A stretch of DNA of 64,000 bases from Leifsonia shinshuensis (GTDB lineage Bacteria; Actinomycetota; Actinomycetes; Actinomycetales; Microbacteriaceae), in the NCBI RefSeq assembly GCF_022606355.1, contig NZ_JAHHZQ010000001.1, forward strand, positions 558,001 to 622,000, given 5' to 3'. The translations under genes and the position numbers were made by a program. Shown here piece after piece: positions 34,712-43,403 of this stretch. The notes under the pieces are model-generated. The model was not told the DNA's origin. It was given only the letters and a program-made list of their open reading frames with translations, and made no database searches. Every line of letters begins with the position of its first letter. Position 1 is the first letter of the stretch.

Positions 34712-37144
34712 TCAGTCGTTGTCGCCCCCGGTGGTGTCGATGCGGGTGGACCGCGTGCCTCCGCCCCAGCGCCACTCGGCGACCTCCGGGATGTCCTCGC
34801 CGTGCTCACGGGTGTACTGACGGGCGCGCAGTCGCGCGTCCACCATCTCCTGACGGAAGCCGGCCTCCCTCGCCGCCAGTCCCGGCACCCGGTCGAGCAC
34901 GTCCATCACGAGGTGGTAGCGGTCGAGGTCGTTGAGCATGACCATGTCGAAGGGCGTGGTGGTCGTGCCCTCCTCCTTGTAGCCGCGCACGTGGAGGTTG
35001 TCGTGACCGGCCCGGCGGTAGGTCAGCCGGTGGACGAGCCACGGATAGCCGTGGTAGGCGAAGATCACCGGCTTGTCGACCGTGAACAGCGCATCGTACT
35101 CGTGGTCGCTCAGCCCGTGCGGGTGCTCGCCCTCGCTCTGCAGCCGCATCAGGTCGACGACGTTCACCACCCGTACGGCGAGGTCCGGCAGCCGTCGACG
35201 CAGGATGTCCGCGGCGGCGAGCACCTCCAGCGTCGGGATGTCGCCCGCGCAGCCGAGCACGACGTCCGGCTCCTCACCGTCGCGCTCGGTGCCCGCCCAC
35301 TCGAAGATCCCGATGCCGCGCGTGCAGTGCGCGATGGCGTCGGCCATGTTCAGCCAGTTGGGTGCCGGCTGCTTGCCCGCCACCACGACGTTGACGTAGT
35401 CGACCGAGCGCAGGCAGTGATCGTAGGTCGACAGCAGGGTGTTCGCGTCGAACGGCAGATAGACCCGCACGATGTCGGCCTTCTTGTTGACGACGTGGTC
35501 GATGAACCCGGGGTCCTGGTGCGACGCGCCGTTGTGGTCCTGTCGCCAGACGTGCGAGCTGAGCAGGTAGTTCAGCGATGCGACCGGCCGCCGCCACGCG
35601 ATGGCGCGCGAGCTCTTGAGCCACTTGGCGTGCTGGTTGAACATCGAGTCGACGATGTGGATGAACGCCTCGTACGAGGTCAGCACCCCGTGCCGCCCGG
35701 TCAGCAGGTAGCCCTCGAGCCAGCCCTGGCACTGGTGCTCGCTCAGCACCTCCATCACCCGCCCGCTCGGCACCAGATGATTGTCGGAGTCGATCGGCCG
35801 GTACTCGGCGTTCCACTGCTTGCCGGTGACCTCGTAGACGTCCTGCAGCCGGTTGGAGGCCGTCTCGTCCGGCGCGAACAGCCGGAAGTCGACGGGGTTC
35901 TCCGCCATGACATCGCGCAGCCAGCCGCCGAGCACCCGGGTCGCCTCGGCGACCGTCTCCCCCGGCGCCGGAACGTCGACGGCGTAGTCGCGGAAGTCGG
36001 GCAGGCGCAGGTCCTTGCGCAGCAGCCCGCCGTTCGCCGCCGGGTTGGCGCTCATCCGACGTGCGCCCTCCGGCGCGAGACCGGCGACGAGGTCGACGGG
36101 GGCGCCGGAGTCGTCGAACAGCTCCTCCGGCCGGTACGACTGCAGCCAGCTCTCCAGGAGTCGCGTGTGCGCCTCGGTGTCGCGCGCGTCGGCGAGCGGC
36201 ACCTGGTGGGAGCGCCAGTTGTTCTCGGCGGGATGGCCGTCGATCTCGGCAGGACAGGTCCAGCCCTTCGGGGTGCGGAGGATGAGCATGGGCCACGCGG
36301 GCCGGTCGACGAGATCTCCGGCCGCTGCGGCCGCCTTGATCTCGGCGATCCGGTCGAGGATCTCGTCCAGCGTCGCCGCCATCCGCTTGTGCACCTCGCG
36401 CGGGTCCTCGCCGTCGAAGCCGCCGGAGACCAGGTACGGGGTGTAGCCGTAGCCGCGCATCAGCTCGAACAGCTCGCTCTCCGGGATGCGCGCCAGCACG
36501 GTCGGGTTCGCGATCTTGTACCCGTTGAGGTGCAGGATCGGCAGCACGACGCCGTCGCTCTTCGGATTCAGGAACTTGTTCGAGTGCCAGGCCGTCGCGA
36601 GCGGCCCGGTCTCCGCCTCCCCGTCGCCGACGACGGCTGCCACCAGGAGACCGGGATTGTCGAACGCGGCACCGTAGGCGTGCGAGAGCGCGTAGCCGAG
36701 CTCGCCGCCCTCGTGGATGCTGCCGGGGGTCTCCGGCGCGGCGTGCGACGGGATGCCGCCCGGGAACGAGAACTGCCGGAACAGCCGGCGCAGGCCGTCC
36801 TCGCTGCGGTCGATCGCGCTGTAGACCTCGCTGTAGGTGCCGTCCAGGTAGGCGCCTGCGACGACGCCGGGTCCGCCGTGTCCGGGCCCGGCGACGAACA
36901 GGGTGTCCAGATCGCGCTGCCTGATCGCGCGGTTGAGGTGCGCGTAGACGAAGTTGAGACCGGGGGTGGTGCCCCAGTGCCCCAGCAGCCGCGGCTTGAT
37001 GTCGTCGCGCGAGAGCGGACGACGCAGCAGCGGATTGTCGAGGAGGTAGATCTGCCCGACGGAGAGGTAGTTGGCGGCGCGCCACCACGCGTCCAGCTGA
37101 TCGAGTTCGCCGGTGGAAAGAGGGGCTGGGGAGAGGTCGCTCAC
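34712..37144 (-). CDS. xfp: Phosphoketolase (xylulose 5-phosphate/fructose 6-phosphate)
   Basis: This 810-residue thiamine-diphosphate enzyme cleaves xylulose 5-phosphate (and often fructose 6-phosphate) with phosphate to acetyl phosphate and a triose or tetrose phosphate. Visible: [63 protein letters not shown] (ThDP site), [13 protein letters not shown] and [13 protein letters not shown]. Full length for the family. GTG start with TAGGAT six bases upstream. It stands alone; no acetate kinase or phosphotransacetylase lies in the window. Confidence 0.95.
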   Translation of the reverse strand: MSDLSPAPLSTGELDQLDAWWRAANYLSVGQIYLLDNPLLRRPLSRDDIKPRLLGHWGTTPGLNFVYAHLNRAIRQRDLDTLFVAGPGHGGPGVVAGAYLDGTYSEVYSAIDRSEDGLRRLFRQFSFPGGIPSHAAPETPGSIHEGGELGYALSHAYGAAFDNPGLLVAAVVGDGEAETGPLATAWHSNKFLNPKSDGVVLPILHLNGYKIANPTVLARIPESELFELMRGYGYTPYLVSGGFDGEDPREVHKRMAATLDEILDRIAEIKAAAAAGDLVDRPAWPMLILRTPKGWTCPAEIDGHPAENNWRSHQVPLADARDTEAHTRLLESWLQSYRPEELFDDSGAPVDLVAGLAPEGARRMSANPAANGGLLRKDLRLPDFRDYAVDVPAPGETVAEATRVLGGWLRDVMAENPVDFRLFAPDETASNRLQDVYEVTGKQWNAEYRPIDSDNHLVPSGRVMEVLSEHQCQGWLEGYLLTGRHGVLTSYEAFIHIVDSMFNQHAKWLKSSRAIAWRRPVASLNYLLSSHVWRQDHNGASHQDPGFIDHVVNKKADIVRVYLPFDANTLLSTYDHCLRSVDYVNVVVAGKQPAPNWLNMADAIAHCTRGIGIFEWAGTERDGEEPDVVLGCAGDIPTLEVLAAADILRRRLPDLAVRVVNVVDLMRLQSEGEHPHGLSDHEYDALFTVDKPVIFAYHGYPWLVHRLTYRRAGHDNLHVRGYKEEGTTTTPFDMVMLNDLDRYHLVMDVLDRVPGLAAREAGFRQEMVDARLRARQYTREHGEDIPEVAEWRWGGGTRSTRIDTTGGDND

Positions 37145-37150
37145 CCGGGA

Positions 37151-37156
37151 ATCCTA
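37151..37156 (-). promoter_or_regulatory. -10 element of xfp (leaderless geometry)
   Basis: TAGGAT on the minus strand ends six bases before the GTG at 37144. Confidence 0.5.
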
Positions 37157-37176
37157 CGAGCACGATGGCGCGCCGT

Positions 37177-37233
37177 CGAGGGGCACGTCGTCGCCCGTAT
37201 CCGAGCGTTCAGCGGGCGTTTACGTGCCCCTCG
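37177..37233. repeat. Dispersed palindromic element, copy 2
   Basis: Outer arms CGAGGGGCACGT (37177-37188) and ACGTGCCCCTCG (37222-37233) are exact complements. Inner arms CGCCCG/CGGGCG (37192-37197, 37213-37218) extend the hairpin. It lies between the divergent xfp and GNAT promoters. Confidence 0.7.
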
Positions 37234-37267
37234 CGGTGAAAACGAGGCGGATGTCGGGAGGGCGCGA

Positions 37268-37273
37268 TACGTT
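37268..37273 (+). promoter_or_regulatory. -10 element of GNAT gene (leaderless geometry)
   Basis: TACGTT ends six bases before the ATG at 37280. Confidence 0.45.
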
Positions 37274-37279
37274 CGGGGC

Positions 37280-37858
37280 ATGACGGACGAGGTGGTCACG
37301 GAATCGGTCGACGCGTCGACCTGGAGCGAACTGCAGACGGTCTTCGGCGCGAAAGGCGACGCGTCGAGCTGCTGGTGCCAGTGGTTCAAGCTGAGCCGCG
37401 CCGACTGGGACGCCGCCACACGCGAGCAGACCGAGGCTCTGCTGCACGCGCAGGTGCAGGACGGATCGCCCGGGGTGATCGCCCGCATCGACGGCGAGCC
37501 GGTCGGCTGGGCGGCGGTCGAGCCGTTCTCCGCCTACCCGGCGCTGGCGCGGTCGCCGATCACGCGGCGCACGGAGGGTGACCCCGACGATGTCTGGGCG
37601 GTGACCTGCTTCGTGGTCCGACCGGAGTACCGCAAGCGCGGCATCGCACGTGCCCTCCTCGCCGGAGCGGTCGAGCACGCCCGCGAGCGGGGCGCGACCA
37701 TCGTCGAGGGCTACCCGGTCGACCCGGAGGTCCGGCCCTCGCTGTCCGCCGCAGAGCGCTATCACGGCACGGTCTCACTGTTCGGCGACGGCGGCTTCGA
37801 GGTCGTGCGCCGACCCAGCGCGACGCGCGCGGTCATGCGGCGCGAGTTGCGCGTCTGA
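37280..37858 (+). CDS. GNAT-family N-acetyltransferase
   Basis: This 192-residue acetyltransferase has the acetyl-CoA-binding core VTCFVVRPEYRKRGIARALLAGAVEHARERG, quoted in part as RPEYRKRGIARALL (motif A, Q/R-x2-G-x-A). N-terminal SSCWCQWFKLSRADW resembles a subgroup of uncharacterised GNATs with paired cysteines. The acceptor substrate is unknown. ATG 37280 is set by TACGTT six bases upstream. The EamA transporter follows after 48 bases with its own promoter. Confidence 0.85.
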   Translation: MTDEVVTESVDASTWSELQTVFGAKGDASSCWCQWFKLSRADWDAATREQTEALLHAQVQDGSPGVIARIDGEPVGWAAVEPFSAYPALARSPITRRTEGDPDDVWAVTCFVVRPEYRKRGIARALLAGAVEHARERGATIVEGYPVDPEVRPSLSAAERYHGTVSLFGDGGFEVVRRPSATRAVMRRELRV

Positions 37859-37894
37859 CGGGTCGCGGGGCATCGGGCGCGGCCCGCGAGGCTC

Positions 37895-37900
37895 TAAGCT
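37895..37900 (+). promoter_or_regulatory. -10 element of EamA transporter (leaderless geometry)
   Basis: TAAGCT ends six bases before the GTG at 37907. Confidence 0.5.
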
Positions 37901-37906
37901 CGACCA

Positions 37907-38794
37907 GTGAGCTCGCAGCGCAACCGGGTCGTCGTCGGGGCCGGCACCCAAGTCGCCACCGAGGTCAGCATCAACTTCGGCTCGTCCGTGGCCGGCCTGC
38001 TCATCCCGATCGTCGGCTCCCTCGTCGTCGTCGCCGTCCGCCAGGTCGTGACGGCCGTCTGCATCCTGCCGTTCTACCGCCCGCGGCGTGCCGAGCTCAC
38101 CTGGCGCCGGCTCTGGCCGGCTCTCGCGCTCGGCGTCGTGCTCGCGGCGATGAACCTGAGCTTCTACGAGGCGGTGGGGCGGCTCGGCCTCGGGATCGCC
38201 GCCACCATCGAGTTCCTCGGACCGTTCGCGCTCGCGCTGGCCGGATCGCGTCGGCTGCTCGACGCAGCGTGCGCCGTCGCCGCGGCAGGCGGGGTCGTGC
38301 TGCTCACCGCGACGGAGGGCGCGATCGACCCGATCGGCGTCGTGCTCGCGCTCACGGCCGCGGCGTCGTGGGCGGCCTACATCCTGCTGACACGGAGGGT
38401 GGCCACGCGACTACCGGGTCTCGAAGGACTGAGCGTCGCGAGCGTCGTCGCAACGGCGCTCACGGTCCCCCTCGCCCTGATCGTGATCGACTACTCGCGC
38501 ATCGACTGGCGCGTGGCCGGCCTGCTCCTGACGGCCGGGATCCTGTCCTCCGCTGTGCCGTACAGCCTCGACACCTTCATCCTGCGACGGATCACGCCAC
38601 GGCTCTATGCGGTCATCACCTCGTTCGGCCCCGTGATCGCGACCCTCTTCGGAGTCCTGGTGCTCGGCGAGCACTTCGCGCTCGTGCAGGTCGTGGGCAT
38701 CGTCGTCGTCTGCGTGGCAGCGGGCGTCAGCATCGCCACGCAGCGCGGACATCCCCGGTCCGACCTCGAGGCGACGGCCGAGACCATCCCCTAG
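37907..38794 (+). CDS. EamA/DMT-family transporter (RhtA-like)
   Basis: This 295-residue inner-membrane protein has about ten hydrophobic helices in two EamA repeats: first VAVRQVVTAVCILPFY and NLSFYEAVGRLGLGIAATIEF, second LTAAASWAAYILLTRRV and PRLYAVITSFGPVIATLFG. This resembles RhtA-type exporters of threonine/homoserine and other metabolites; the substrate is not known. The GTG start has TAAGCT six bases upstream. It converges on the ABC exporter across the palindrome array. Confidence 0.88.
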   Translation: MSSQRNRVVVGAGTQVATEVSINFGSSVAGLLIPIVGSLVVVAVRQVVTAVCILPFYRPRRAELTWRRLWPALALGVVLAAMNLSFYEAVGRLGLGIAATIEFLGPFALALAGSRRLLDAACAVAAAGGVVLLTATEGAIDPIGVVLALTAAASWAAYILLTRRVATRLPGLEGLSVASVVATALTVPLALIVIDYSRIDWRVAGLLLTAGILSSAVPYSLDTFILRRITPRLYAVITSFGPVIATLFGVLVLGEHFALVQVVGIVVVCVAAGVSIATQRGHPRSDLEATAETIP

Positions 38795-38805
38795 CCGGCT
38801 CTCCA

Positions 38806-38860
38806 ACATTCGTCACGAATGTCGACATTCGTGGCACGAATCACGACATTCGTGACGAAT
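38806..38860. repeat. Array of three palindromes with 20-base spacing
   Basis: ACATTCGTCACGAATGT (38806-38822), ATTCGTGGCACGAAT (38827-38841) and ATTCGTGACGAAT (38848-38860) are each perfect inverted repeats of ATTCGT/ACGAAT. Their centres fall at 38814, 38834 and 38854, exactly 20 bases apart, about two helical turns. The array lies between the convergent ends of the EamA and ABC permease genes. It could bind a dimeric regulator or act as a terminator cluster; function unknown. Confidence 0.8.
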
Positions 38861-38870
38861 CTCAGCGCCG

Positions 38871-39764
38871 TCAGGACAGGATGTCCTTGCTGAGGAAGCG
38901 GCCGACCGCGAGCGCACCGAAGACCGCGACGTAGCCGGCCTGAAGCCAGACGTTCGAGACGAGCGAGTCCCAGACCAACGGCGCGCGGAGGAAGTCGGCG
39001 AAGCCCAGCCAATAGTGGCTGAACAGCCAGGGGTGCAGCGCGTCCAGCTGCGGCAGCTGGTCGAGCACCTGCGACACCACGGCCAGGACCGCCGTCGCAG
39101 CCATGGCCCCCACCGGCACGTCCGTCAGGGTCGACAGGAACAGCCCGATCGCGCACATCCCCAGCAGCGACACGACGATGTACAGCGCGATCAGCAGCAG
39201 GCGCACGGCCGCGTCGCCCATGCTCACCACGCTCCCGGAGAGCAGCGTCACCGGGCCGATCGGGAAGAGGATCGCGCCGATCAGCGCCCCGGCGACCGCG
39301 ACCGTCAGGGCCGCGGCCACGCAGAAGACCGCGCAGCCCGCGTACTTGAACGCGAGCAGCCGCAGGCGCCCGGCCGGTGCGATGACCAGGTAGCGCAGCG
39401 TGCCGTGGCTCGCTTCGCCGGCGATGGTGTCGCCGGCGACCACCCCGATCGTGAGCGGGAGGAACAGCGGAACGCACACGACCAGCGCCGTGAAGGCCAC
39501 GAACAGGCCGTTGCTGGTGATCTGGTCGAGGAACGCCGGCCCCCGGCCGCGACCGGTCACCCGCACGGCGACCGCGATCAGGATGGGGACGGCCGCCAGC
39601 GCGGCGAGCATCGCCCAGGTGCGCCATCGGCGGAACATCACGGACAGCTCCGAGCCCAGCAACGCCCAACCGGCCGACGGCCGGTCGCGGCGGGCCTTCA
39701 CGGCGGCCCGCGCGCCGGGCGCGGCGGAGGTCACCTCGACGGGGACCGCCTCACTGCTCGACAT
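38871..39764 (-). CDS. ABC transporter permease (ABC-2 type)
   Basis: This 297-residue membrane protein has about six helices in the ABC-2 layout: a cytosolic lead with SELSVMFRRWRTWAMLAALAA, then TLRYLVIAPAGRLRLLAFKY after the second helix, where coupling to the ATPase is expected, and several C-terminal helices. It pairs with the upstream ATPase, whose coding end overlaps its start by 14 bases. Substrate unknown; such pairs export lipids, peptides or drugs, or are bacteriocin-resistance pumps. Confidence 0.9.
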   Translation of the reverse strand: MSSSEAVPVEVTSAAPGARAAVKARRDRPSAGWALLGSELSVMFRRWRTWAMLAALAAVPILIAVAVRVTGRGRGPAFLDQITSNGLFVAFTALVVCVPLFLPLTIGVVAGDTIAGEASHGTLRYLVIAPAGRLRLLAFKYAGCAVFCVAAALTVAVAGALIGAILFPIGPVTLLSGSVVSMGDAAVRLLLIALYIVVSLLGMCAIGLFLSTLTDVPVGAMAATAVLAVVSQVLDQLPQLDALHPWLFSHYWLGFADFLRAPLVWDSLVSNVWLQAGYVAVFGALAVGRFLSKDILS

Positions 39765-40686
39765 CGAAGCCCTCCCCGGTCAGTTCCACGAACCGTTCCT
39801 CGAGGCTCGACGCGCGCACGGCGAAGCCGCGCAGGCGCACACCGGCGCCGACCAGCGCCGCGGCCAGGTCCTCCGCGGGCGGCCCGTCGTCGCCGAGGGC
39901 GGCCTCCACCTCCCGGCCCGTGGCATCCGGCGCGAGGCCGAGCCCGGTCAAGACGTCCGCGGCGGCGGCCCGATCGGGCGTGGTCACGATGACGCGAGGA
40001 CCGGAGGCGCTCCGGAGCTCGTCGAGCGATCCCTGCGCCACCAGCTTGCCGGCCCGCATGATCGCGGCGTGGGAGCAGATCTGCTCGATCTCGGCGAGCA
40101 GATGGCTCGAGACGAACACCGTCGTACCCTCGCCGGCGAGCGACCGCACGAGATTGCGCACCTCCCTGGTGCCCTGTGGGTCGAGTCCGTTCGTCGGCTC
40201 GTCGAGCACGAGGAGGTCGCGATCGGTCAGCAGGGCGCCGGCGATCCCGAGGCGCTGCTTCATGCCGAGCGAGTAGGCGCGCACGTGCTTGCCGGCGGCG
40301 TGCGACAGGCCGACCCGCTCCAGCGCGGCCTCCACTCGCGCCGAACGCGTCGATCCCGGCGCGTAGCGGTCGGCGGTGTCCCTGCGGACCAGGTTCGCGG
40401 TCCCGGAGAGATACGGGGCGAACGACGGGCCCTCCACCAGGGCACCGACGCGCGGAAGCACCGATGCGCCACGATCCGGCATCGCCTCGCCGAGCACCGA
40501 GATCGAACCGGCCGAGGGCGAGATCAGGCCGAGCAGCATCCGGATCGTGGTGGTCTTGCCCGATCCGTTCGGGCCGAGGAAGCCGAAGACCGATCCGCGC
40601 GGCACCGACAGGCTGAGGTCGTCGACCACCGCACGGCCGCGGAACCGCTTGGTGAGCCCGGTGGTCGCGATCGCGGCGTCGCTCAC
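39751..40686 (-). CDS. ABC transporter ATP-binding protein
   Basis: This 311-residue ATPase of a DrrA/BcrA-like exporter has Walker A GFLGPNGSGKTTTIRMLL, signature YSLGMKQRLGIAGALL, Walker B LLVLDEPTNGLD and H-loop VFVSSHLLAEIE. A C-terminal domain of about 90 residues follows the ATPase core. The GTG at 40686 is chosen because it gives the normal N-terminus (SDAAIATTGLTKRF); a TTG five codons earlier is possible. It is 25 bases downstream of the envelope protein gene. Confidence 0.92.
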   Translation of the reverse strand: MSDAAIATTGLTKRFRGRAVVDDLSLSVPRGSVFGFLGPNGSGKTTTIRMLLGLISPSAGSISVLGEAMPDRGASVLPRVGALVEGPSFAPYLSGTANLVRRDTADRYAPGSTRSARVEAALERVGLSHAAGKHVRAYSLGMKQRLGIAGALLTDRDLLVLDEPTNGLDPQGTREVRNLVRSLAGEGTTVFVSSHLLAEIEQICSHAAIMRAGKLVAQGSLDELRSASGPRVIVTTPDRAAAADVLTGLGLAPDATGREVEAALGDDGPPAEDLAAALVGAGVRLRGFAVRASSLEERFVELTGEGFDVEQ

Positions 40687-40711
40687 AGGTCCGTCGCCCA
40701 AAATCCGGCGC

Positions 40712-41767
40712 TCAGCGGGCGGCGGACTGCAGCGCAGAGACAGGGACGGCGCCGGCGAGCACCCGGCCGTCGGCCGTCACGAGCACCGAGACCAGGGACG
40801 TCGACAGTGCGCGGCCTCCGTCGACCGACTGGGTGAGCTCGCCGACCAGCGGGTCGTTCAGCGCCTTCGCCGGCACCGTCCCGGCGGGCAGGCTGACGAT
40901 GGTCGCCCATCCGGTGCCGGTCACGGTCGGCTTCGGGTGCGACCCGGCCGACGGGCGCTCCCCCGCCTTCGGCGACTGCTCGCTGACGGTCGCGCCCTTC
41001 GGCGGGGTGAACGAGAAGACCCCGGCATCGGGCGCCCCGGGAGTGAAGGACGTGAACCCGGCCTCGAACGCCGGCGAGGACTGGCCGCGGGCCATCACCT
41101 GCACGCGCAGCGGCAGGCCGGTCTGGCCGTCGACCGCGATGGCGACCGAGCCCACCAGGGTGGCGTCGGTGCGCGGCGTCAGCACCAGGTCGTACGCGTC
41201 GCGGCCCGCGACCTTCGTGTTCGCTCCGAGGGAGACCTTCGTCGTCGGGTCGACGGCCGCGAGGAAGCGCTCCGCGAGGGCCTGCGGCGTGGTCGCCGTG
41301 GCGTCGGGTGCCGGCGTCGTGCCCTTCGCGTCGGAGGTGTGCTGAGGAAGGGTCAGGTGCGTCACGGACTCGTCCGACGATTGGTAGACCCAGACATCGG
41401 AGCCGTTGCGGATCGCGTCGCGCTCGGCGAGCTGGTCGAGCACCTGTACGCGCACCTTCGTCGGGCCGTCCACGTACACCTTGGCCGTGTGGTCGCCCAT
41501 GAGCAGCTCGAGCGTGCTCGTGACCGAGCTGTCGGCGCTGGAGCCGCCTCCCGTCTTCGGCAGGCTCGGGAGCCCCAGGTCGGAGCTCTGCTCGACGGTG
41601 CCGGCGAAGGCCTTCGTGTCGCTCGACGCGACCAGCCGGAGGACGTCCCCCGGCGACTTCACCGGGAGGTCGGCGGCTCCAGCGGCGAGCGGGATCGCGA
41701 CCGCTCCCGCGGCGATGGCGACGGGGACGACGATGGCGGGCAGCCAGCGGACCAGGCGGTGCTTCAT
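40712..41767 (-). CDS. LolA/RseB-like secreted envelope protein
   Basis: This 351-residue exported protein has an N-terminal hydrophobic segment (WLPAIVVPVAIAAGAVAIPLAAG), then a domain resembling LolA/MucB-RseB proteins: LRLVASSDTKAFAGTVEQSSDLGLP, WVYQSSDESVTHLTLP, ALAERFLAAVDPTTKVS, TPRTDATLVGSVAIAVDGQTGLP. Such domains bind lipids or lipidated proteins. It lies upstream of the ABC exporter on the same strand, and a joint role in envelope export is plausible. The ATG has TATCCT seven bases upstream. Confidence 0.8.
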   Translation of the reverse strand: MKHRLVRWLPAIVVPVAIAAGAVAIPLAAGAADLPVKSPGDVLRLVASSDTKAFAGTVEQSSDLGLPSLPKTGGGSSADSSVTSTLELLMGDHTAKVYVDGPTKVRVQVLDQLAERDAIRNGSDVWVYQSSDESVTHLTLPQHTSDAKGTTPAPDATATTPQALAERFLAAVDPTTKVSLGANTKVAGRDAYDLVLTPRTDATLVGSVAIAVDGQTGLPLRVQVMARGQSSPAFEAGFTSFTPGAPDAGVFSFTPPKGATVSEQSPKAGERPSAGSHPKPTVTGTGWATIVSLPAGTVPAKALNDPLVGELTQSVDGGRALSTSLVSVLVTADGRVLAGAVPVSALQSAAR

Positions 41768-41774
41768 AGTGCCG

Positions 41775-41780
41775 AGGATA
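41775..41780 (-). promoter_or_regulatory. -10 element of LolA-like/ABC operon (leaderless geometry)
   Basis: TATCCT on the minus strand ends seven bases before the ATG at 41767. Confidence 0.5.
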
Positions 41781-41889
41781 CGCTCGGGACCGCGGCGCCG
41801 ACCCTCCGGATTCCATGGGAGGACCACAAATCATCCCCTGGTATGACGTCACCTGTGAGCCGCCGGGACGAACCCTCCGACACACGCAG

Positions 41890-41913
41890 AAGGCCCCGCC
41901 GGAGCGGGACCTT
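41890..41913 (-). terminator. pyk terminator hairpin
   Basis: Minus strand AAGGTCCCGC-TCCG-GCGGGGCCTT gives a 10-bp stem with one G-U pair and a 4-base loop, 14 bases after the pyk stop. Only CT-rich sequence follows. Confidence 0.6.
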
Positions 41914-41926
41914 CCTCCATCCGTCG

Positions 41927-43342
41927 CTACAGGACGTCGCCCACCTTGTGGACGCGGATGTCGTTGGTGGTTCCGGGGATCCCGGGAGGGGAACCGGAGA
42001 TGATGATGACCCGGTCGCCGTCGACGGCGCGTCCGGTGGACTTGAGCGCCTCGTCCACCTGCGCGACCATCTGGTCGGTGTGCGTGACGCGGCCGACCAC
42101 GAAGGACTCGACGCCCCAGAACAGCGACATGCGCCGCCGGACCGACTCCTCCGGGGTGAAGGCGAGGATCGGGATCTTGTTGCGCAGGCGTGCCATCCGG
42201 CGTGCCGACTCGCCCGACTCGGTGAAGACGCAGAGGAACTTCGCCTCGACGAAGTCCGCGACCTCCACAGCGGCCAGCGTGATCGCACCGGACTGAGTGC
42301 GGGGACGCGTGCCGAGGGGCTGGATGCGGTCGAGCCCGTGCTCCTCGGTGGAGGTCACGATGCGCGCCATGGTCGCGACCGTGATCGCCGGGTACTCGCC
42401 GACGCTGGTCTCGCCCGAGAGCATCACCGCGTCCGCGCCGTCGAGGACGGCGTTGGCGACGTCGGAGGTCTCCGCGCGGGTCGGGACCGGGCTGGAGATC
42501 ATCGACTCGAGCATCTGCGTGGCCACGATGACGGGCTTCGCCGCGCGACGGGCGAGCTCCACCGCGCGCTTCTGCACGATCGGCACGGCCTCCAGCGGCA
42601 GCTCGACGCCCAGGTCGCCGCGGGCGACCATGATGGCGTCGAACGCCTCGATGATCTCCTCGAGTGCTTCCACGGCCTGCGGCTTCTCGATCTTGGCCAC
42701 CACGGGGACCTTGCGGCCCTCCTCGGCCATAATCTCGTGCACGCGCTCGATGTCCTTGGCGTTGCGCACGAACGAGAGCGCGATGATGTCAGCGCCGAGC
42801 TTGAGGCCCCAGCGCAGGTCCGCCTCGTCCTTCTCGGACAGTGCCGGCACGTTGACCGCGACGCCCGGGAGGTTGATGCCCTTGTTGTTCGAGACGGGGC
42901 CCGCGACGACGACCTCGGTGGTCACGACGTTGCCCTCGACCTCGACGACGCGCACGCGCACCTTGCCGTCGTCGATCAGCAGGAAGTCGCCCGGCTTCAC
43001 GTCGTTGGGCAGGCCCTTGAACGTGGTCGAGGAGATCTCCTTGGTGCCGATGATGTCGTCGGTGGTGATCTTGAAGATGTCGCCCTGGGCGAGATCGTAG
43101 GGGCCGGCCTCGAACTTGCCGAGACGGATCTTGGGACCCTGGAGGTCGACCAGGACGGCGACCGGCTTCCCCGCGTCCTCGGCGGCCTTGCGCACGTTGG
43201 CGTAGACCCCCTCGTGCACGTCGTAGCTGCCGTGGCTCAGATTCATCCTCGCCACGTCCACGCCCGCGTCGATGATCGCGCGGATGTTGTCGTAGCTGGA
43301 GGTCGCCGGACCGAGGGTCGCGACGATTTTCGCCCTTCTCAT
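41927..43342 (-). CDS. pyk: Pyruvate kinase
   Basis: This 471-residue enzyme makes pyruvate and ATP from phosphoenolpyruvate and ADP. Visible: RRAKIVATLGPATSS at the N-terminus, ARMNLSHGSY, VDLQGPKIRLG, FVRNAKDIERV, AKIEKPQAVEALEEI (catalytic Lys and metal Glu), MVARGDLGVELPLE, ATQMLESM, and the C-terminal regulatory domain. The ATG at 43342 is chosen as the family start; a frame open further upstream adds unrelated sequence. It follows gltD by 61 bases on the same strand. Confidence 0.96.
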   Translation of the reverse strand: MRRAKIVATLGPATSSYDNIRAIIDAGVDVARMNLSHGSYDVHEGVYANVRKAAEDAGKPVAVLVDLQGPKIRLGKFEAGPYDLAQGDIFKITTDDIIGTKEISSTTFKGLPNDVKPGDFLLIDDGKVRVRVVEVEGNVVTTEVVVAGPVSNNKGINLPGVAVNVPALSEKDEADLRWGLKLGADIIALSFVRNAKDIERVHEIMAEEGRKVPVVAKIEKPQAVEALEEIIEAFDAIMVARGDLGVELPLEAVPIVQKRAVELARRAAKPVIVATQMLESMISSPVPTRAETSDVANAVLDGADAVMLSGETSVGEYPAITVATMARIVTSTEEHGLDRIQPLGTRPRTQSGAITLAAVEVADFVEAKFLCVFTESGESARRMARLRNKIPILAFTPEESVRRRMSLFWGVESFVVGRVTHTDQMVAQVDEALKSTGRAVDGDRVIIISGSPPGIPGTTNDIRVHKVGDVL

Positions 43343-43403
43343 GGGTTTTTCAGTGCTCCGTGATTCTCGCACCCCTGACGGCGCGTTCTCGTGGTGGAGG
43401 GGA

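Noticed and set aside
34802-37279. Plus-strand frame running into the GNAT gene opposite phosphoketolase
   Set aside because: The region upstream of 37280 is the antisense of xfp; the GNAT domain, its promoter and start define a short gene from 37280.
38806-38860. Possible mini CRISPR array
   Set aside because: The units are palindromes 20 bases apart with no unique spacers of 30 or so bases and no cas genes nearby.
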